Source: Desulfovibrio sp. Fe33
GTDB taxonomy: Bacteria; Desulfobacterota; Desulfovibrionia; Desulfovibrionales; Desulfovibrionaceae
Assembly (NCBI RefSeq): GCF_028532725.1
Contig: NZ_JAQKGU010000006.1
Location: 1-64,000, forward strand
Length of the DNA stretch: 64,000 nucleotides
Direction: 5' to 3'
The position numbers and the translations under genes are program-made. The notes under the pieces were generated by a model. The model saw nothing but the letters and a program-made list of their open reading frames with translations, was not told where the DNA came from and did no database searches. Positions 15,928 through 24,792 of this stretch are shown here, piece after piece (within the stretch, counting starts at the first letter, position 1; each line of letters begins with the position of its first letter).

Positions 15928-16917
15928 CTATTTTGTTAAAGTTTTCCGAGGAAGAAGCAATTTCGGCTCTGAATCGCCCATCAGCCCTTGCGGCCTGTAG
16001 ATCAGGATAACGACAAGGACCAGGGCCATGAAGATCTCCCCGACTCCGTAAACGGAGTAGTTCTCTTCCAACGGCCGGAAAAACTCCTTCGCAATCGTGA
16101 ACAAGATGGCGGTGATGACGGAGCCGGTAATGGAACCGCTTCCGCCGACCACGACCATGACGACGATGGAAAACGCCAGGGCCAGGGAAAACGACCCGGG
16201 CGTGAGCGCGGTGATGAGGTGTCCCCACAGGCCGCCGGCCACTCCGGCGAAGAATGCGCCGATGGCGAGGGCCTGCAATCGCGCAGGGAACAGGGAAATG
16301 CCGAGGCAGCTCGCGGCCATTTCATTATCCCGTATCGAGATGAGCGCGCGGCCGTATGATGAGAATTTTACCTTCCAGCAGACGTAGATGGAAACAGCCA
16401 GCCATCCGTATACCCACCAGACGTTGGTCAGTTCGTCCAGGCCGTTGAGGCCCAGGGGGCCTCGCGTGATGTTTTCCATGTTGGTGATGAGCACCTGCAC
16501 GATGATAAGGAAGCCCATGGTGGCCACGGCCAGATAATGCCCTTTGAGGCGCAGGACCGGGATGCCGATGATTACGGCGGCGGCCATGGCCACGAGTCCG
16601 CCGAGGATCAGGGAGGGGAAGAATGGCAGGTGCAGGCTTGCCAGCCAGGACGGAAGTTCCGGCAGAAACAGGGGCTTCTTGACGGGCGAGAACGTGAGCA
16701 GGGCGCATGTGTAGCCGCCGATGGCCATGAAGGCCGGGTGCCCCAGTGAGAAAAGGCCGGTAAAGCCGTTGGTCAGGTTCAGGCTGGTGGCCAGAATGCC
16801 GAAGATGCCTACGAAACATACCAAGGAAAGCAGGTAGTCGTTGAAGAACGACTGCATGAGCGCAAGGGCCGCGACCGTGGCGGCGGCACCCCCTATGACG
16901 AGGTAACGTCTTTGCAT
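15928..16917 (-). CDS. livM: Branched-chain amino acid-type ABC transporter permease (LivM)
   Basis: The 329-residue protein has about ten hydrophobic segments and LivM landmarks: SLNLTNGFTGLFSLGHPAF near residue 45, GHYLAVATMGF near 130 and SSYGRALISIRDNEMAA near 190, the last being the loop that contacts the ATPase. Its ATG shares a base with the livH stop (TAATG), so the two are translationally coupled. Inner membrane. Confidence 0.9.
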   Translation of the reverse strand: MQRRYLVIGGAAATVAALALMQSFFNDYLLSLVCFVGIFGILATSLNLTNGFTGLFSLGHPAFMAIGGYTCALLTFSPVKKPLFLPELPSWLASLHLPFFPSLILGGLVAMAAAVIIGIPVLRLKGHYLAVATMGFLIIVQVLITNMENITRGPLGLNGLDELTNVWWVYGWLAVSIYVCWKVKFSSYGRALISIRDNEMAASCLGISLFPARLQALAIGAFFAGVAGGLWGHLITALTPGSFSLALAFSIVVMVVVGGSGSITGSVITAILFTIAKEFFRPLEENYSVYGVGEIFMALVLVVILIYRPQGLMGDSEPKLLLPRKTLTK

Positions 16918-17813
16918 TATGCGCGTTCCTCCACGTTTTTACCCAGGATGCCGTTGGGCATGATGAGCAGGATGACGATCAGGCTCCCGAACACGAAGGC
17001 GTCGCGGTAGGAGGAATAAATGGGCGGGAGCAGTCCCACGAACAAGACTTCGGCCATGCCGAGGATGTATCCGCCGAGGATGGCGCCGGGAATGGAGCCT
17101 ACGCCGCCGATGACCGCGGCCACGAAGGATTTGAGGCCGGGCAGAAAGCCCATGAGCGGGTCGATCTGGCCGAACTTGCCACCCCACATCAGGCCGCCGA
17201 TACCCGCCAGGGCGGAGCCGAGGGCAAAGGTGAAGGCTATGGTCCTGTTGATGTTCACGCCCATGAGCCGGGCCACGTCGAGGTTCTCCGCCGTGGCGCG
17301 CATGGCTACCCCCATCTTGGTGCGGTGCACGATATATAGCAGGGCCGCCATGAGCAGGGGGGTGACCAAAATGATGCTCAGGTCCACCACGCGGATGGAG
17401 AAGCCGCTCACGGACACGCTTTGCAGGAACGACGGCGGGAACGAAAAGTTCCGGGGCTGGGCCGAAAGAAGCAGGATGCCGAGGTTCTGGATGATGATGG
17501 AGATGCCGAGCGAGGCGATGAACCCGGTGACCTGCGGTGCGCCGCGCATGGGCCGGAAGGCGATCCGTTCGATGAGGATGCCGCAGAACGCGCCGACCGC
17601 GATGACGCCGATCATGACGGCCCAGATGGGCAGCCCGAGATGGGCAAGCAGTCCGAGCGTGGCGAATGCGCCGATCATGAGGATGTCGCCGTGCGCGAAG
17701 TTGATCAGGTTGATGATGCCGTAGATCATGGAAAAGCCGATGGCGACCAGAGCGTACATGGACCCCAGGATGAGACCGTTGAGCAGTTGTTGTGCGAGAT
17801 ATGCGGTATCCAT
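16917..17813 (-). CDS. livH: Branched-chain amino acid-type ABC transporter permease (LivH)
   Basis: The 298-residue inner-membrane protein has the LivH pattern LLNGLILGSMYALVAIGFS at the start, INFAHGDILMIGAF near residue 40 and GVAMRATAENLDVARLMGVN near 180 as the ATPase-coupling loop. It starts two bases after livF ends. Forms the pore with LivM. Confidence 0.9.
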   Translation of the reverse strand: MDTAYLAQQLLNGLILGSMYALVAIGFSMIYGIINLINFAHGDILMIGAFATLGLLAHLGLPIWAVMIGVIAVGAFCGILIERIAFRPMRGAPQVTGFIASLGISIIIQNLGILLLSAQPRNFSFPPSFLQSVSVSGFSIRVVDLSIILVTPLLMAALLYIVHRTKMGVAMRATAENLDVARLMGVNINRTIAFTFALGSALAGIGGLMWGGKFGQIDPLMGFLPGLKSFVAAVIGGVGSIPGAILGGYILGMAEVLFVGLLPPIYSSYRDAFVFGSLIVILLIMPNGILGKNVEERA

Positions 17814-17815
17814 GG

Positions 17816-18553
17816 CTATCCTCCGAGGTAGGCCTTGCGGACGTTGTCGTCGTTGGCAAGCTCGTTGCTGGGGCCTTCCATGACTACGCGGCCGGTTTCG
17901 ATGACATAGGCCCGGTCCGCGAACTCAAGGGCCATGACCGCGTTTTGCTCGACCAGCAGGATGGTCACGCCGGTTTCGTTTACTTCCTGCAAAAGCTTGA
18001 AGATCTGCTCCACGATCAGGGGTGCCAATCCCAATGACGGCTCGTCGAGCATGAGCAGCTTGGGTCTGCTCATGAGCGCGCGGCCCACGGCCAGCATCAT
18101 CTGCTCGCCGCCGGACAGGGAACCGGCCGCCTGGCCTCGCCGTTCCGCCAGGATGGGGAAGAGCGTCAGAATCTGGTCGAGATCCCGCTTGATGCCCTCG
18201 TTGTCGTTTCGCAGGAAGGCCCCGATGTTCAGGTTCTCAAGGACACTGAGCTGGCTGAATACGCCGCGCCCTTCCGGGCAGTGGGAAACACCTGCCGCCA
18301 CGATGTCCTCGGTCTTCATGTTGTGGAGCGCGAGAGGGTCGGCGTCCGGCGACGGCCGGTAGGTGATGGTGCCGCCTCTCGGGGAGAGCAGCCCGGAAAT
18401 GGTCCTGAGCGTGGACGTTTTGCCCGCGCCGTTGGCTCCGATGAGGGCCACGGACTCGCCTCGGCCGATTTGCAGGGAAATATCGTGCAGGACGTGGGTG
18501 CTGCCCCGGTATACGTCCAAGGATTGTATGTTCAGCATGATGTCTTTCGTCAT
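17816..18553 (-). CDS. livF: Branched-chain amino acid-type ABC transporter ATPase (LivF)
   Basis: The 245-residue ATPase has Walker A GANGAGKTS, signature LSGGEQMML and Walker B LLMLDEPSLGLAP. The SLGLAP sequence and HCPEGRGVFSQLSVLENL mark the LivF type. I chose ATG 18553, which overlaps the livG stop by four bases (ATGA); longer frames upstream lie inside livG. Confidence 0.9.
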   Translation of the reverse strand: MTKDIMLNIQSLDVYRGSTHVLHDISLQIGRGESVALIGANGAGKTSTLRTISGLLSPRGGTITYRPSPDADPLALHNMKTEDIVAAGVSHCPEGRGVFSQLSVLENLNIGAFLRNDNEGIKRDLDQILTLFPILAERRGQAAGSLSGGEQMMLAVGRALMSRPKLLMLDEPSLGLAPLIVEQIFKLLQEVNETGVTILLVEQNAVMALEFADRAYVIETGRVVMEGPSNELANDDNVRKAYLGG

Positions 18554-19341
18554 TTGCGGCTCCCCGTTTCCGAACCGAGATACGCCTTGATGACATCCGG
18601 GTTGTTCTGCACCTCTTCGGGCGTGCCCTCGGTGAGCAGTTGTCCGTAGTTCAGTACCTGGAGGCGTTGGCACAGGTTCATCACGAACGGCATGTCGTGT
18701 TCCACGAGCAGGATGGCGAGTTCGAATTCCCGGTTGACGTGCCGAATTACCTGCATCAGGTCTTGGGTCTCCTGCGGGTTCATGCCTGCGGCGGGTTCGT
18801 CCAGGAGCAGCAACTTGGGCCGCAGGGCGAGCGCCCGGGCGATTTCGAGACGCCGCAGGTCGCCGTAGGAAAGGGTGGACGCGATGGTGCGCAAGTGTTG
18901 CTCAATGCCGAGGATGCCCGCCAGTTTTACGGCCTGCTCCTCGATTTCGCGTTCGGATTGCCGGAAGGCGGGAGTATGCAGCAGTGTTTGCCAAAATCCG
19001 CAACCCGCGCCGTTGTGAAAGCCGACCTTGATGTTGTCCAGGACGGTCATGCTCTGAAAGATGCGGATGTTCTGGAAGGTGCGGGCCATGCCGGAACGGG
19101 CTGTGTTCGTGGCTTTGCATCGGGTGATGTCCTTGCCGTCGAATACAATGGAGCCGTCCGTCGGAGGCAGGACGCCGGTAAGGAGGTTGAAGACAGTGGT
19201 TTTTCCCGCCCCGTTGGGGCCGATGAGTCCGACCAGTTCGCCCGGGGTCAGCGTCAGGGAATAGTCCGTGACCGCTTGGATTCCACCGAAGCGTTTCTGT
19301 AAATCGGTTGCTTCAAGAAGAGGTGTGTTTTGTGACCCCAT
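18550..19341 (-). CDS. livG: Branched-chain amino acid-type ABC transporter ATPase (LivG)
   Basis: The 263-residue ATPase has Walker A GPNGAGKTT, the LivG-type ARTFQNIRIFQSMTVLDNI segment, a signature LSYGDLRRLEIAR and Walker B LLLLDEPAAGMNP. It is the first gene of the eight-gene operon; ATG 19341 has CAGGA upstream, and a promoter with an overlapping palindrome lies 24-67 bp ahead. Confidence 0.9.
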   Translation of the reverse strand: MGSQNTPLLEATDLQKRFGGIQAVTDYSLTLTPGELVGLIGPNGAGKTTVFNLLTGVLPPTDGSIVFDGKDITRCKATNTARSGMARTFQNIRIFQSMTVLDNIKVGFHNGAGCGFWQTLLHTPAFRQSEREIEEQAVKLAGILGIEQHLRTIASTLSYGDLRRLEIARALALRPKLLLLDEPAAGMNPQETQDLMQVIRHVNREFELAILLVEHDMPFVMNLCQRLQVLNYGQLLTEGTPEEVQNNPDVIKAYLGSETGSRK

Positions 19342-19364
19342 GGATAATCCTGTAAGTTCCTGTT

Positions 19365-19376
19365 CTGGTATACCAG
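19365..19376. promoter_or_regulatory. Perfect 12-bp palindrome, candidate operator for the operon's GntR regulator
   Basis: CTGGTATACCAG is its own reverse complement and has the TGGTnnACCA look of GntR/FCD operators. It falls right at the inferred transcription start of livG, where a repressor would block the promoter. Confidence 0.6.
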
Positions 19377-19378
19377 CT

Positions 19379-19408
19379 CTTTTACTGCCAATTGAAGAGA
19401 ATTGTCAA
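19379..19408 (-). promoter_or_regulatory. Sigma-70 promoter of the liv-amidohydrolase operon
   Basis: On the minus strand a consensus -35 TTGACA (19408-19403) is followed after 18 bp by TAAAAG (19384-19379), putting the start near 19372. The region is AT-rich, unlike its surroundings. Confidence 0.6.
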
Positions 19409-19898
19409 TTTAAACAAAAGATATTCTTACTTGCCTATTTATTTGGCATTTTCTTGTCTGTCGAAGCATGGAATCTTGCCCTGTTTGCCAATCGGTCCGT
19501 TCGGTTGTCCGATTTAACTCCATGGTATGAAAATAGTTCTGGTTTTACAACGTCTTGCAGTTGGTGGGTCGACATGGGGTTGCCGTGCCTCCACTCCACG
19601 TTCGGGGGGAAGGAACACGCTACATCGTATTTAAATTGTTGTCGAATATAGTCTGGAACTGGAAATTCGCTTTCCAGAATCGGGCCGATTTACCTGGGGC
19701 GCGGGGCGAGATTCGGTTGAAACGGCTTTACTCCACGGCTTGAAGTTGCCTTTTCTTACGTCTTTGTCGTGGAAGTTGGTCTTGAAGCCCTTCAAGGCAC
19801 ATGTGTCGGACGATTCGCCTGACGCCCGTTGTCCCGTTTCTTGCCCTGCCGGTTCGAGCGGATTGTCGAATTCATGCTTTTGGGGCAGGCCGCAAGGA
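19409..19898. other. Non-coding stretch upstream of the liv operon, no gene seen
   Basis: The first 150 bp are AT-rich and may hold further control sites; the rest is mixed. I see a short perfect inverted repeat (ctggaaa/tttccag, 19659-19677), but no frame with a ribosome site and plausible protein. Confidence 0.5.
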
Positions 19899-19931
19899 AA
19901 CAACCCCGTTCGCCTTGTTGGCGAGGTTGTT
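19899..19931 (-). terminator. Weak terminator candidate after the zinc-ribbon gene
   Basis: Stem aacaacc/ggttgtt with an inner tcgcc/ggcga stem, separated by a 4-base bulge. On the minus strand TTTCCTTG follows. It lies 35 bp past the gene's stop. Confidence 0.35.
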
Positions 19932-19965
19932 CAAAACAGCTCAGGAGCCGGGCGATAAAGGCAAG

Positions 19966-20277
19966 TTAATCTCTTCGAAACCAGAGGAGGAGGGCTATGA
20001 TGGCCACGGTCGGGTAGAGTGGCCACCAGACCTTGTAGGCGATGGAGAATCCGGCCACAGTGCCGAGGACCAGGACGTAGGCCCAAGCTTCCAGCATACG
20101 TTTGACGGTTCGCATGAGGTCCCGGGGGAGGCCCTGGTGCCGGAAGGGTTCGAGGGGCGCGGCGGAATGGTCCGGGCGCGATGACGAGCGTCGGGAGGAT
20201 TGGAGCTTGTTGCCGCATCGGGCGCAGGCCAGGGCGTCGTCGGAGTTTTTGCCTCCGCATTTCGTGCAGGTTATCAC
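19966..20277 (-). CDS. Zinc-ribbon membrane protein
   Basis: From a GTG at 20277 the product is 103 residues: an N-terminal zinc ribbon with two CxxC knuckles (CTKCGG and CARCGN), a basic/serine linker, then two closely spaced hydrophobic segments ending in WFRRD. Such small proteins are usually membrane-anchored accessory factors of unknown role. The start is chosen because the zinc ribbon begins there; the ribosome site is poor and longer forms cannot be excluded. Divergent from the large unknown gene. Confidence 0.65.
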   Translation of the reverse strand: MITCTKCGGKNSDDALACARCGNKLQSSRRSSSRPDHSAAPLEPFRHQGLPRDLMRTVKRMLEAWAYVLVLGTVAGFSIAYKVWWPLYPTVAIIALLLWFRRD

Positions 20278-20427
20278 GGCTGTGTTATGGCCGCCCCGGG
20301 CGGTTGAGGTCAAGGGTGGAGCGGAAGCTTTTGTCCCGGTCCGGCCGGGGAAAATCCTTTTGCAGAAGCCGTGCTGATGGCATAGGGTTATGCTCGCGAA
20401 AAGCTGCATTGAGGATATTTTGAGGTC

Positions 20428-21975
20428 ATGACGGAAGCATCCCCCGGAATCAGGACGCAAAGAGCGGATAAGGAAGAACGCCTTGCCGCCTACCAGAAGA
20501 CGCTGCGCGCCTTGAAGGAACGTTCATCGTTGCGCGAGGTCACGGAGCGCGAGATGTTGTTGGCGATACTGGAGCAGAACGCCCCGGCCATCAACGAATA
20601 CCCCATGCTCGACGCGCAGCGCAGCAGCGTCATGGAGCTTCTGTGCGGCCGGGTGGGCCATCCCGGATACGAATTCATTCACGGGCGGATCGGCCGGTTC
20701 ATCGTCTTGCTGGCCCATCATGAGAAGGCGGTAAAGGCCGGGGACTCGGCGCGGCGCGGCGAACTTGAGGCCGCGTTGCTCAACGGCGAGGCCGTGCTCG
20801 TCAAATGCGCCCAGGGCATCGTCTACGCCATGGCCCTGGTTACGGACAATTTTGAGGAGCTGGTCCTGCGCTATTTCGGCCGGCAGAGCCTGGAGCAGTA
20901 CGGCGCGCTTATCGAGAAGCATCGGATCGACCAGGTTTTCTGGAACGCCTTCGTGGAGGAATTCATCGCCAGCCGCGTGAAGGAAGCCCATCGCGAGATT
21001 CTGGACGGCGGAAAGTACGCCATTACCAAGGAGCGAAGCTTCCTGGTCATCCGATTCCTTTTTGACGATATCCTTTCGCGTCTCAATCCCACGGATCAGG
21101 AGATTTCCAAGACCCGTATCCAGAAGAGCTACATCGAGGCCCGGGAAAATTCCTCTCGCCGTGCGCGGGCAAAGCTGATTCAGGCCATGCTGCTCAAGGG
21201 GATCAAGCCCCTGTCACAATCCGGCGATCTTTCATCCGGCGAACTGCTTCACGCCGCGCGCATCGTTTGTATCGACCCCGTTGCCGAGGAGTTCGAGAAC
21301 CAGTACCGGGCGCGGGTGGCGGAGGCTTCGGCGACCCCTGACGGCGATGCCGGAGCCAGGGACCCCGAGGAGCGGAAAAGGGAGCAGGTCTGGTTCAAGT
21401 TCGTGCTGGACCAGCTTGTGGGGCTCGGCGTCGGGGCGTCCATCGCCTTTGGCGTGACCGGCGACCATTTCTTCAAGGCGCTTGAAAACGTGATTCCGGA
21501 TCAGATTCGGGGCATCCTGCCGCTCAAGAAGGATTTCAGTTTGCCCGTGCTGGAGAAGATTCTGTTTTTCCTGCTGGAAAACCACTTCATCCAGATTCTC
21601 AAGGAATGCGGCCGCGAGGAGGGGGGCAAAATCCAGGTCCGCAGCGGCCGGGCCAGGCGGGTGCCCGCCCAGGCCGTGGACGCGCTGCCCGGCATGTCCA
21701 AAATCCGCAAGAAGCAGCTCTTCGGCAACGATGTGACCAGGGATGACACCCTGCTGTTCAAGCTCAAGACCTCGAAGCAGATGACCGAAGCCATGTCCAT
21801 GCTCTCCCTGGAGCCAGAACTGCGCGAGGGGCTGTCCCAGCTTTGGAAGCGGGCCGTGTTCCGCGTTGATATCATGGTCCTCATCAACCTGGAGCTGGTG
21901 GCCCGGACCACCACCAACCTGACGGCCCGCCTGACCGAAATCCTGCGAAAATACGGCGTAAAAAAGACCGCCTGA
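20428..21975 (+). CDS. Large helical cytoplasmic protein, unknown family
   Basis: The 515-residue protein has no signal peptide, no clear membrane segment apart from a mildly hydrophobic VGLGVGASIAFGVTG stretch (about 330-345), and no motif I recognise. It is rich in charged amphipathic helices (for example EERLAAYQKTLRALKERSS at the start and LTARLTEILRKYG at the end). An RKKQLFGND-type basic segment near residue 425 might bind nucleic acid, but that is a guess. Start ATG 20428 has TGAGGT upstream. Monocistronic. Codon use looks native, so it is probably an old lineage gene rather than a recent import. Confidence 0.8.
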   Translation: MTEASPGIRTQRADKEERLAAYQKTLRALKERSSLREVTEREMLLAILEQNAPAINEYPMLDAQRSSVMELLCGRVGHPGYEFIHGRIGRFIVLLAHHEKAVKAGDSARRGELEAALLNGEAVLVKCAQGIVYAMALVTDNFEELVLRYFGRQSLEQYGALIEKHRIDQVFWNAFVEEFIASRVKEAHREILDGGKYAITKERSFLVIRFLFDDILSRLNPTDQEISKTRIQKSYIEARENSSRRARAKLIQAMLLKGIKPLSQSGDLSSGELLHAARIVCIDPVAEEFENQYRARVAEASATPDGDAGARDPEERKREQVWFKFVLDQLVGLGVGASIAFGVTGDHFFKALENVIPDQIRGILPLKKDFSLPVLEKILFFLLENHFIQILKECGREEGGKIQVRSGRARRVPAQAVDALPGMSKIRKKQLFGNDVTRDDTLLFKLKTSKQMTEAMSMLSLEPELREGLSQLWKRAVFRVDIMVLINLELVARTTTNLTARLTEILRKYGVKKTA

Positions 21976-21995
21976 CCCTTGGACGGGCGGCGGTC
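21960..21995 (-). terminator. Terminator after purU, inside the 3' end of the converging gene
   Basis: Stem gaccgcc/ggcggtc (21966-21972 with 21989-21995) is followed on the minus strand by TTTTTT. It overlaps the last codons of the plus-strand gene. Confidence 0.7.
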
Positions 21996-22028
21996 CTCAT
22001 TTGCGTTTCTCTAGTCTTCGGGCGTCGG

Positions 22029-22910
22029 TTAGCGGCGGAAGACGATGGTCTTGTTGCCGTCCACGATGACCCTGTCCTCCAGGTGCCATTTGACGGCGCG
22101 GGACAGAACCTGGCGTTCGATGTCCCCGCCGAGTCTCTTCAGGTCGTCCACCGTGTGGCTGTGGGTCACGCGGATGACGTCCTGTTCGATGATCGGCCCC
22201 TCGTCCAGCTTTTCGGTGACGTAGTGAGCAGTGGCGCCAATCAGTTTGACCCCGCGTTCATAGGCCCTGCGGTACGGGTCAGCGCCCACGAAGGCGGGCA
22301 GGAACGAGTGGTGGATGTTGATGATCCGGTTGGGATAGCGGCTGACGAAATCGGAGGTCAGGATCTGCATGTAGCGGGCGAGCACGATGAGATCCGTCTG
22401 GCCGTTCATCAGCTCGATCATGGTGTCCTCGGCCGTGACCTTGTCGCGGAGGGAAGGGCCCACCGGCACGTGGTGGAAGGGCACCCCGAAGTTCTCCACC
22501 TCGCGTTGCAGCGTCGGATGGTTGGAAATGACCATGGATATTTCGGCGTCCAGTTCGCCGCGCTTCCAGCGCCAGAGAAGCTCCATGAGGGCGTGGTCGA
22601 CCTTGGAGCAGAGAATGACCATCCGCTTGGGTGTCCAGACCGGGTTCAGTGACCAGCCCATGACGAAGTTGCCGGCTACTTCCTCGGCGAATTCCCGGCG
22701 CAGGTTGTCCAGGCCGTCCATGTCCAGGCCGGGCAGGAAGAACTCGTTGCGCATGAAGAACCGGCCGCCTTCTGGGTCGGTGGAGTGCTGGTCCGAGTGG
22801 ATGATATTGGCGTTCTTGCTGTGCAGAAAACCGGAAACAGCGGCTACGATGCCCGGCTGGTCCGGGCAGGTGATGAGCAGCCGGACGGTGCTTTCCTTGG
22901 ATTCGGTCAT
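22029..22910 (-). CDS. purU: Formyltetrahydrofolate deformylase
   Basis: The 293-residue enzyme hydrolyses 10-formyl-THF to formate and THF, balancing one-carbon pools. It has an N-terminal ACT domain ([20 protein letters not shown]) and a C-terminal formyltransferase fold with the catalytic set in [20 protein letters not shown] and the aspartate in EGPIIEQDV. Length fits PurU. Start ATG 22910 begins the ACT domain; longer frames are unsupported. Divergent from gmhA by 206 bp. Confidence 0.93.
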   Translation of the reverse strand: MTESKESTVRLLITCPDQPGIVAAVSGFLHSKNANIIHSDQHSTDPEGGRFFMRNEFFLPGLDMDGLDNLRREFAEEVAGNFVMGWSLNPVWTPKRMVILCSKVDHALMELLWRWKRGELDAEISMVISNHPTLQREVENFGVPFHHVPVGPSLRDKVTAEDTMIELMNGQTDLIVLARYMQILTSDFVSRYPNRIINIHHSFLPAFVGADPYRRAYERGVKLIGATAHYVTEKLDEGPIIEQDVIRVTHSHTVDDLKRLGGDIERQVLSRAVKWHLEDRVIVDGNKTIVFRR

Positions 22911-23116
22911 TGTCTTGGATGCCTTGATGCGTTCTGAATGGTGTATGATCCGGCGTGAAACGGCCCGCGCCGGGCGCAAGGTTGGGCTGTACCGCAAAAG
23001 AGGGCCGAATAAAAGTCTTTTCCTCGCCCCCGGACCGGTAAGGCTTGGCAAGCGTGGATTTCGGCAGTATAGGCAGGTCTGACTATTGTTGGACGACAAC
23101 CATAAATGAGGAATGC

Positions 23117-23740
23117 ATGTCTGAATCCGCTTTGCAGAAGGTGATGGATCACGCTTCGGCCGGTCTGGCCGTGCGCAAGGCCTTTTTCGATACCAAGGCT
23201 GAATTGGTGGTCGAGATCGCCCGGGCCATGGCCGTATGCCTGGCCGGGGGCGGCAAGGTCATGTTTTGCGGCAACGGCGGGTCCGCCGCCGACAGCCAGC
23301 ATCTGGCCGCCGAGTTCACCAACCGGTTCCGCATGGAACGGCCGCCGCTGCCCGGTCTGGCCCTGACCACCGACACGTCTGCCCTGACCGCCATCGGCAA
23401 CGACTACAGCTTCGACGAGATTTTTTCCAAGCAGCTCCTTGCCCTGGGGCGGTCCGGGGATATTCTCGTGGGCTTTTCCACCTCGGGCACCAGCACCAAC
23501 GTCATCCGGGCCATGCGCGAAGCCAAGCGCAACAACATCGTCACCGTCGGCCTGACCGGCCAGAGCGGTGCTGAAATGGCCGCCGTGTCCGACTTTCTCG
23601 TGACCGTGCCCTCGGGCGATACCGCCATCATCCAGGAAATTCATATCGCCGCCGGGCACATGATGTGCCATCTCGTCGATCACTTCCTCTTCGAGGCCGT
23701 GACCGAACTCACCCCCTATCTGCCGGAATCCAGAGGCTAG
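23117..23740 (+). CDS. gmhA: Sedoheptulose-7-phosphate isomerase
   Basis: This 207-residue SIS-domain enzyme makes D-glycero-D-manno-heptose 7-phosphate, the first step to the ADP-heptose of the LPS core. Motifs are [18 protein letters not shown] (about 50-67), STSGTSTNV (about 118-126) and the zinc/active-site histidine in [12 protein letters not shown] near the C-terminus. Start ATG 23117 has GAGGAA upstream. Other LPS genes (lpxB, GT9) are elsewhere in the window. A family A repeat hairpin begins right after the stop codon and may end the transcript. Confidence 0.93.
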   Translation: MSESALQKVMDHASAGLAVRKAFFDTKAELVVEIARAMAVCLAGGGKVMFCGNGGSAADSQHLAAEFTNRFRMERPPLPGLALTTDTSALTAIGNDYSFDEIFSKQLLALGRSGDILVGFSTSGTSTNVIRAMREAKRNNIVTVGLTGQSGAEMAAVSDFLVTVPSGDTAIIQEIHIAAGHMMCHLVDHFLFEAVTELTPYLPESRG

Positions 23741-23862
23741 AAGCCTCCGGCGGCCGGGGGGAAGGGGAAAGGGAAACCCTTTGAAAAGGGCTTTCCCTTT
23801 CCCCTTCCCCCCGGACCCCCTATCCTCTTTCCCTTCCTAAACTTTTTGTGCCGCTGCGCGGG
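23741..23862 (+). repeat. Dispersed repeat family A, full copy with long homopurine hairpin
   Basis: Positions 23756-23776 (all G/A) and 23792-23812 form a perfect 21-bp inverted repeat around ccctttgaaaaggg, itself able to pair. The unit begins GCCTCCGGCGGCC and ends with a C/T-rich tract, CTAAACTTTTTGTG and a gccgctgcgcgg mini-hairpin. It begins directly after gmhA, so it can act as its terminator. Copies at 25873-25998, 26086-26157 and 98-144. Confidence 0.85.
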
Positions 23863-24007
23863 AGACGCGAGCGCGGTAAGGTCTTTTGTTACGCCTACGC
23901 ACTTCGCCGGAGGCGACATAAGAAGTGTGGGAGATTCTCAAGAACTCTTCTCAAAGGGACCCATATAATTAATTCCCAGCTTCCGCGTCAGGACGCCGTG
24001 GAGTCGA

Positions 24008-24160
24008 AAAAATCCGCGCCGAAGGCGCATACAGGGGATGCAAGGGTGCGTACCCTTGCCCGCCGGAGGCGAAATCACCCGACTATTACCGCGAAGCGGT
24101 TTCTACCGTCTGATTTTCGTCTTCAGGGTGTTAAAGGGATAGTTCCCTTTTCAAAGGGAC
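24008..24160 (+). repeat. Dispersed repeat family B, copy 1
   Basis: Shares with five other copies the order gcgccgaaggcgc, ggggatgcaaggg, cccttgcccgccggaggcgaaatc, a cga..attaccgcgaagcggt mini-hairpin and a tail ending in ttcccttttcaaagggacc. Non-coding; the open frame reading LARRRRN in it recurs in other copies because the DNA repeats. Confidence 0.8.
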
Positions 24161-24263
24161 CTTGGGCCGTCGAAGACGTCCGTCCGGCCCCTTCCTATAG
24201 TGGAAGCGAGTCCGGAAGACAGGCCCTGTCGGGGCATTCTTTACGCTGGAATGTGGGAAGCGC

Positions 24264-24644
24264 TTAGAAATCTTCGCGCTTGATGCGGATGATCAGCCCT
24301 TTTTCGCGGAGCTTCTGGGCCAGGATGTTCGCGCGCTGGATGGACGGCACGGTGCTGATGACCAGTTGCGCGGTGCCGTTGTCGTCCCAGACCCAGATGT
24401 TTTCGGGCAGGACGAGACCCGCCTTGCGGGTGGCGGCGAGCAGGCGTTCGCGAGCCTGTTCACGGTTGTCGAAAGAGGCTTTGTCCAAGGAGTCGCCGCA
24501 CGCCAGTACCCACCAGCCGCGCGGCCGGAGTGTCGGATTGGGCTCTTCACCGAAGCTTTTGGCCGTCACGGCGGCCTGCCTGGCACGGACCACGGCGGTC
24601 ATGCGCAGGATGCTTTCTTCCACTTGCCTGATTGCATTTTGCAT
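24264..24644 (-). CDS. Small conserved-looking protein, unknown function
   Basis: The 126-residue product starts MQNAIRQVEESILRMTAVVRARQAAV, an amphipathic helix, followed by a mixed alpha/beta region (RGWWVLACGDSLDKASFDN...). The C-terminal part (VISTVPSIQRANILAQKLREKGLIIRIKRED) resembles a short ferredoxin-like or SPOR-like fold, but I cannot assign a family. No signal peptide. Upstream GGGGGGA may serve as ribosome site at a long spacing. It is flanked downstream by repeat A and B copies and is divergent from a membrane protein gene. Confidence 0.65.
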   Translation of the reverse strand: MQNAIRQVEESILRMTAVVRARQAAVTAKSFGEEPNPTLRPRGWWVLACGDSLDKASFDNREQARERLLAATRKAGLVLPENIWVWDDNGTAQLVISTVPSIQRANILAQKLREKGLIIRIKREDF

Positions 24645-24792
24645 GTATGTAGATTCCCCCCAAAGTGGCGGTGTTCATCCGCCAGGAAGTACAATTACTC
24701 CGGGGCTCAGGGAATGGCAAGCAAAGCTGGAGGGCGGCGCATGATTTTTCGATCGCTTGCGCAGGGGCGGGAGGGAATGTATCCTGCGCCGC

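Noticed and set aside
19268-19651. A 127-residue plus-strand frame crossing the livG start, with a hydrophobic stretch
   Set aside because: It overlaps livG and its promoter, has no ribosome site, and ends in low-quality cysteine-rich sequence.
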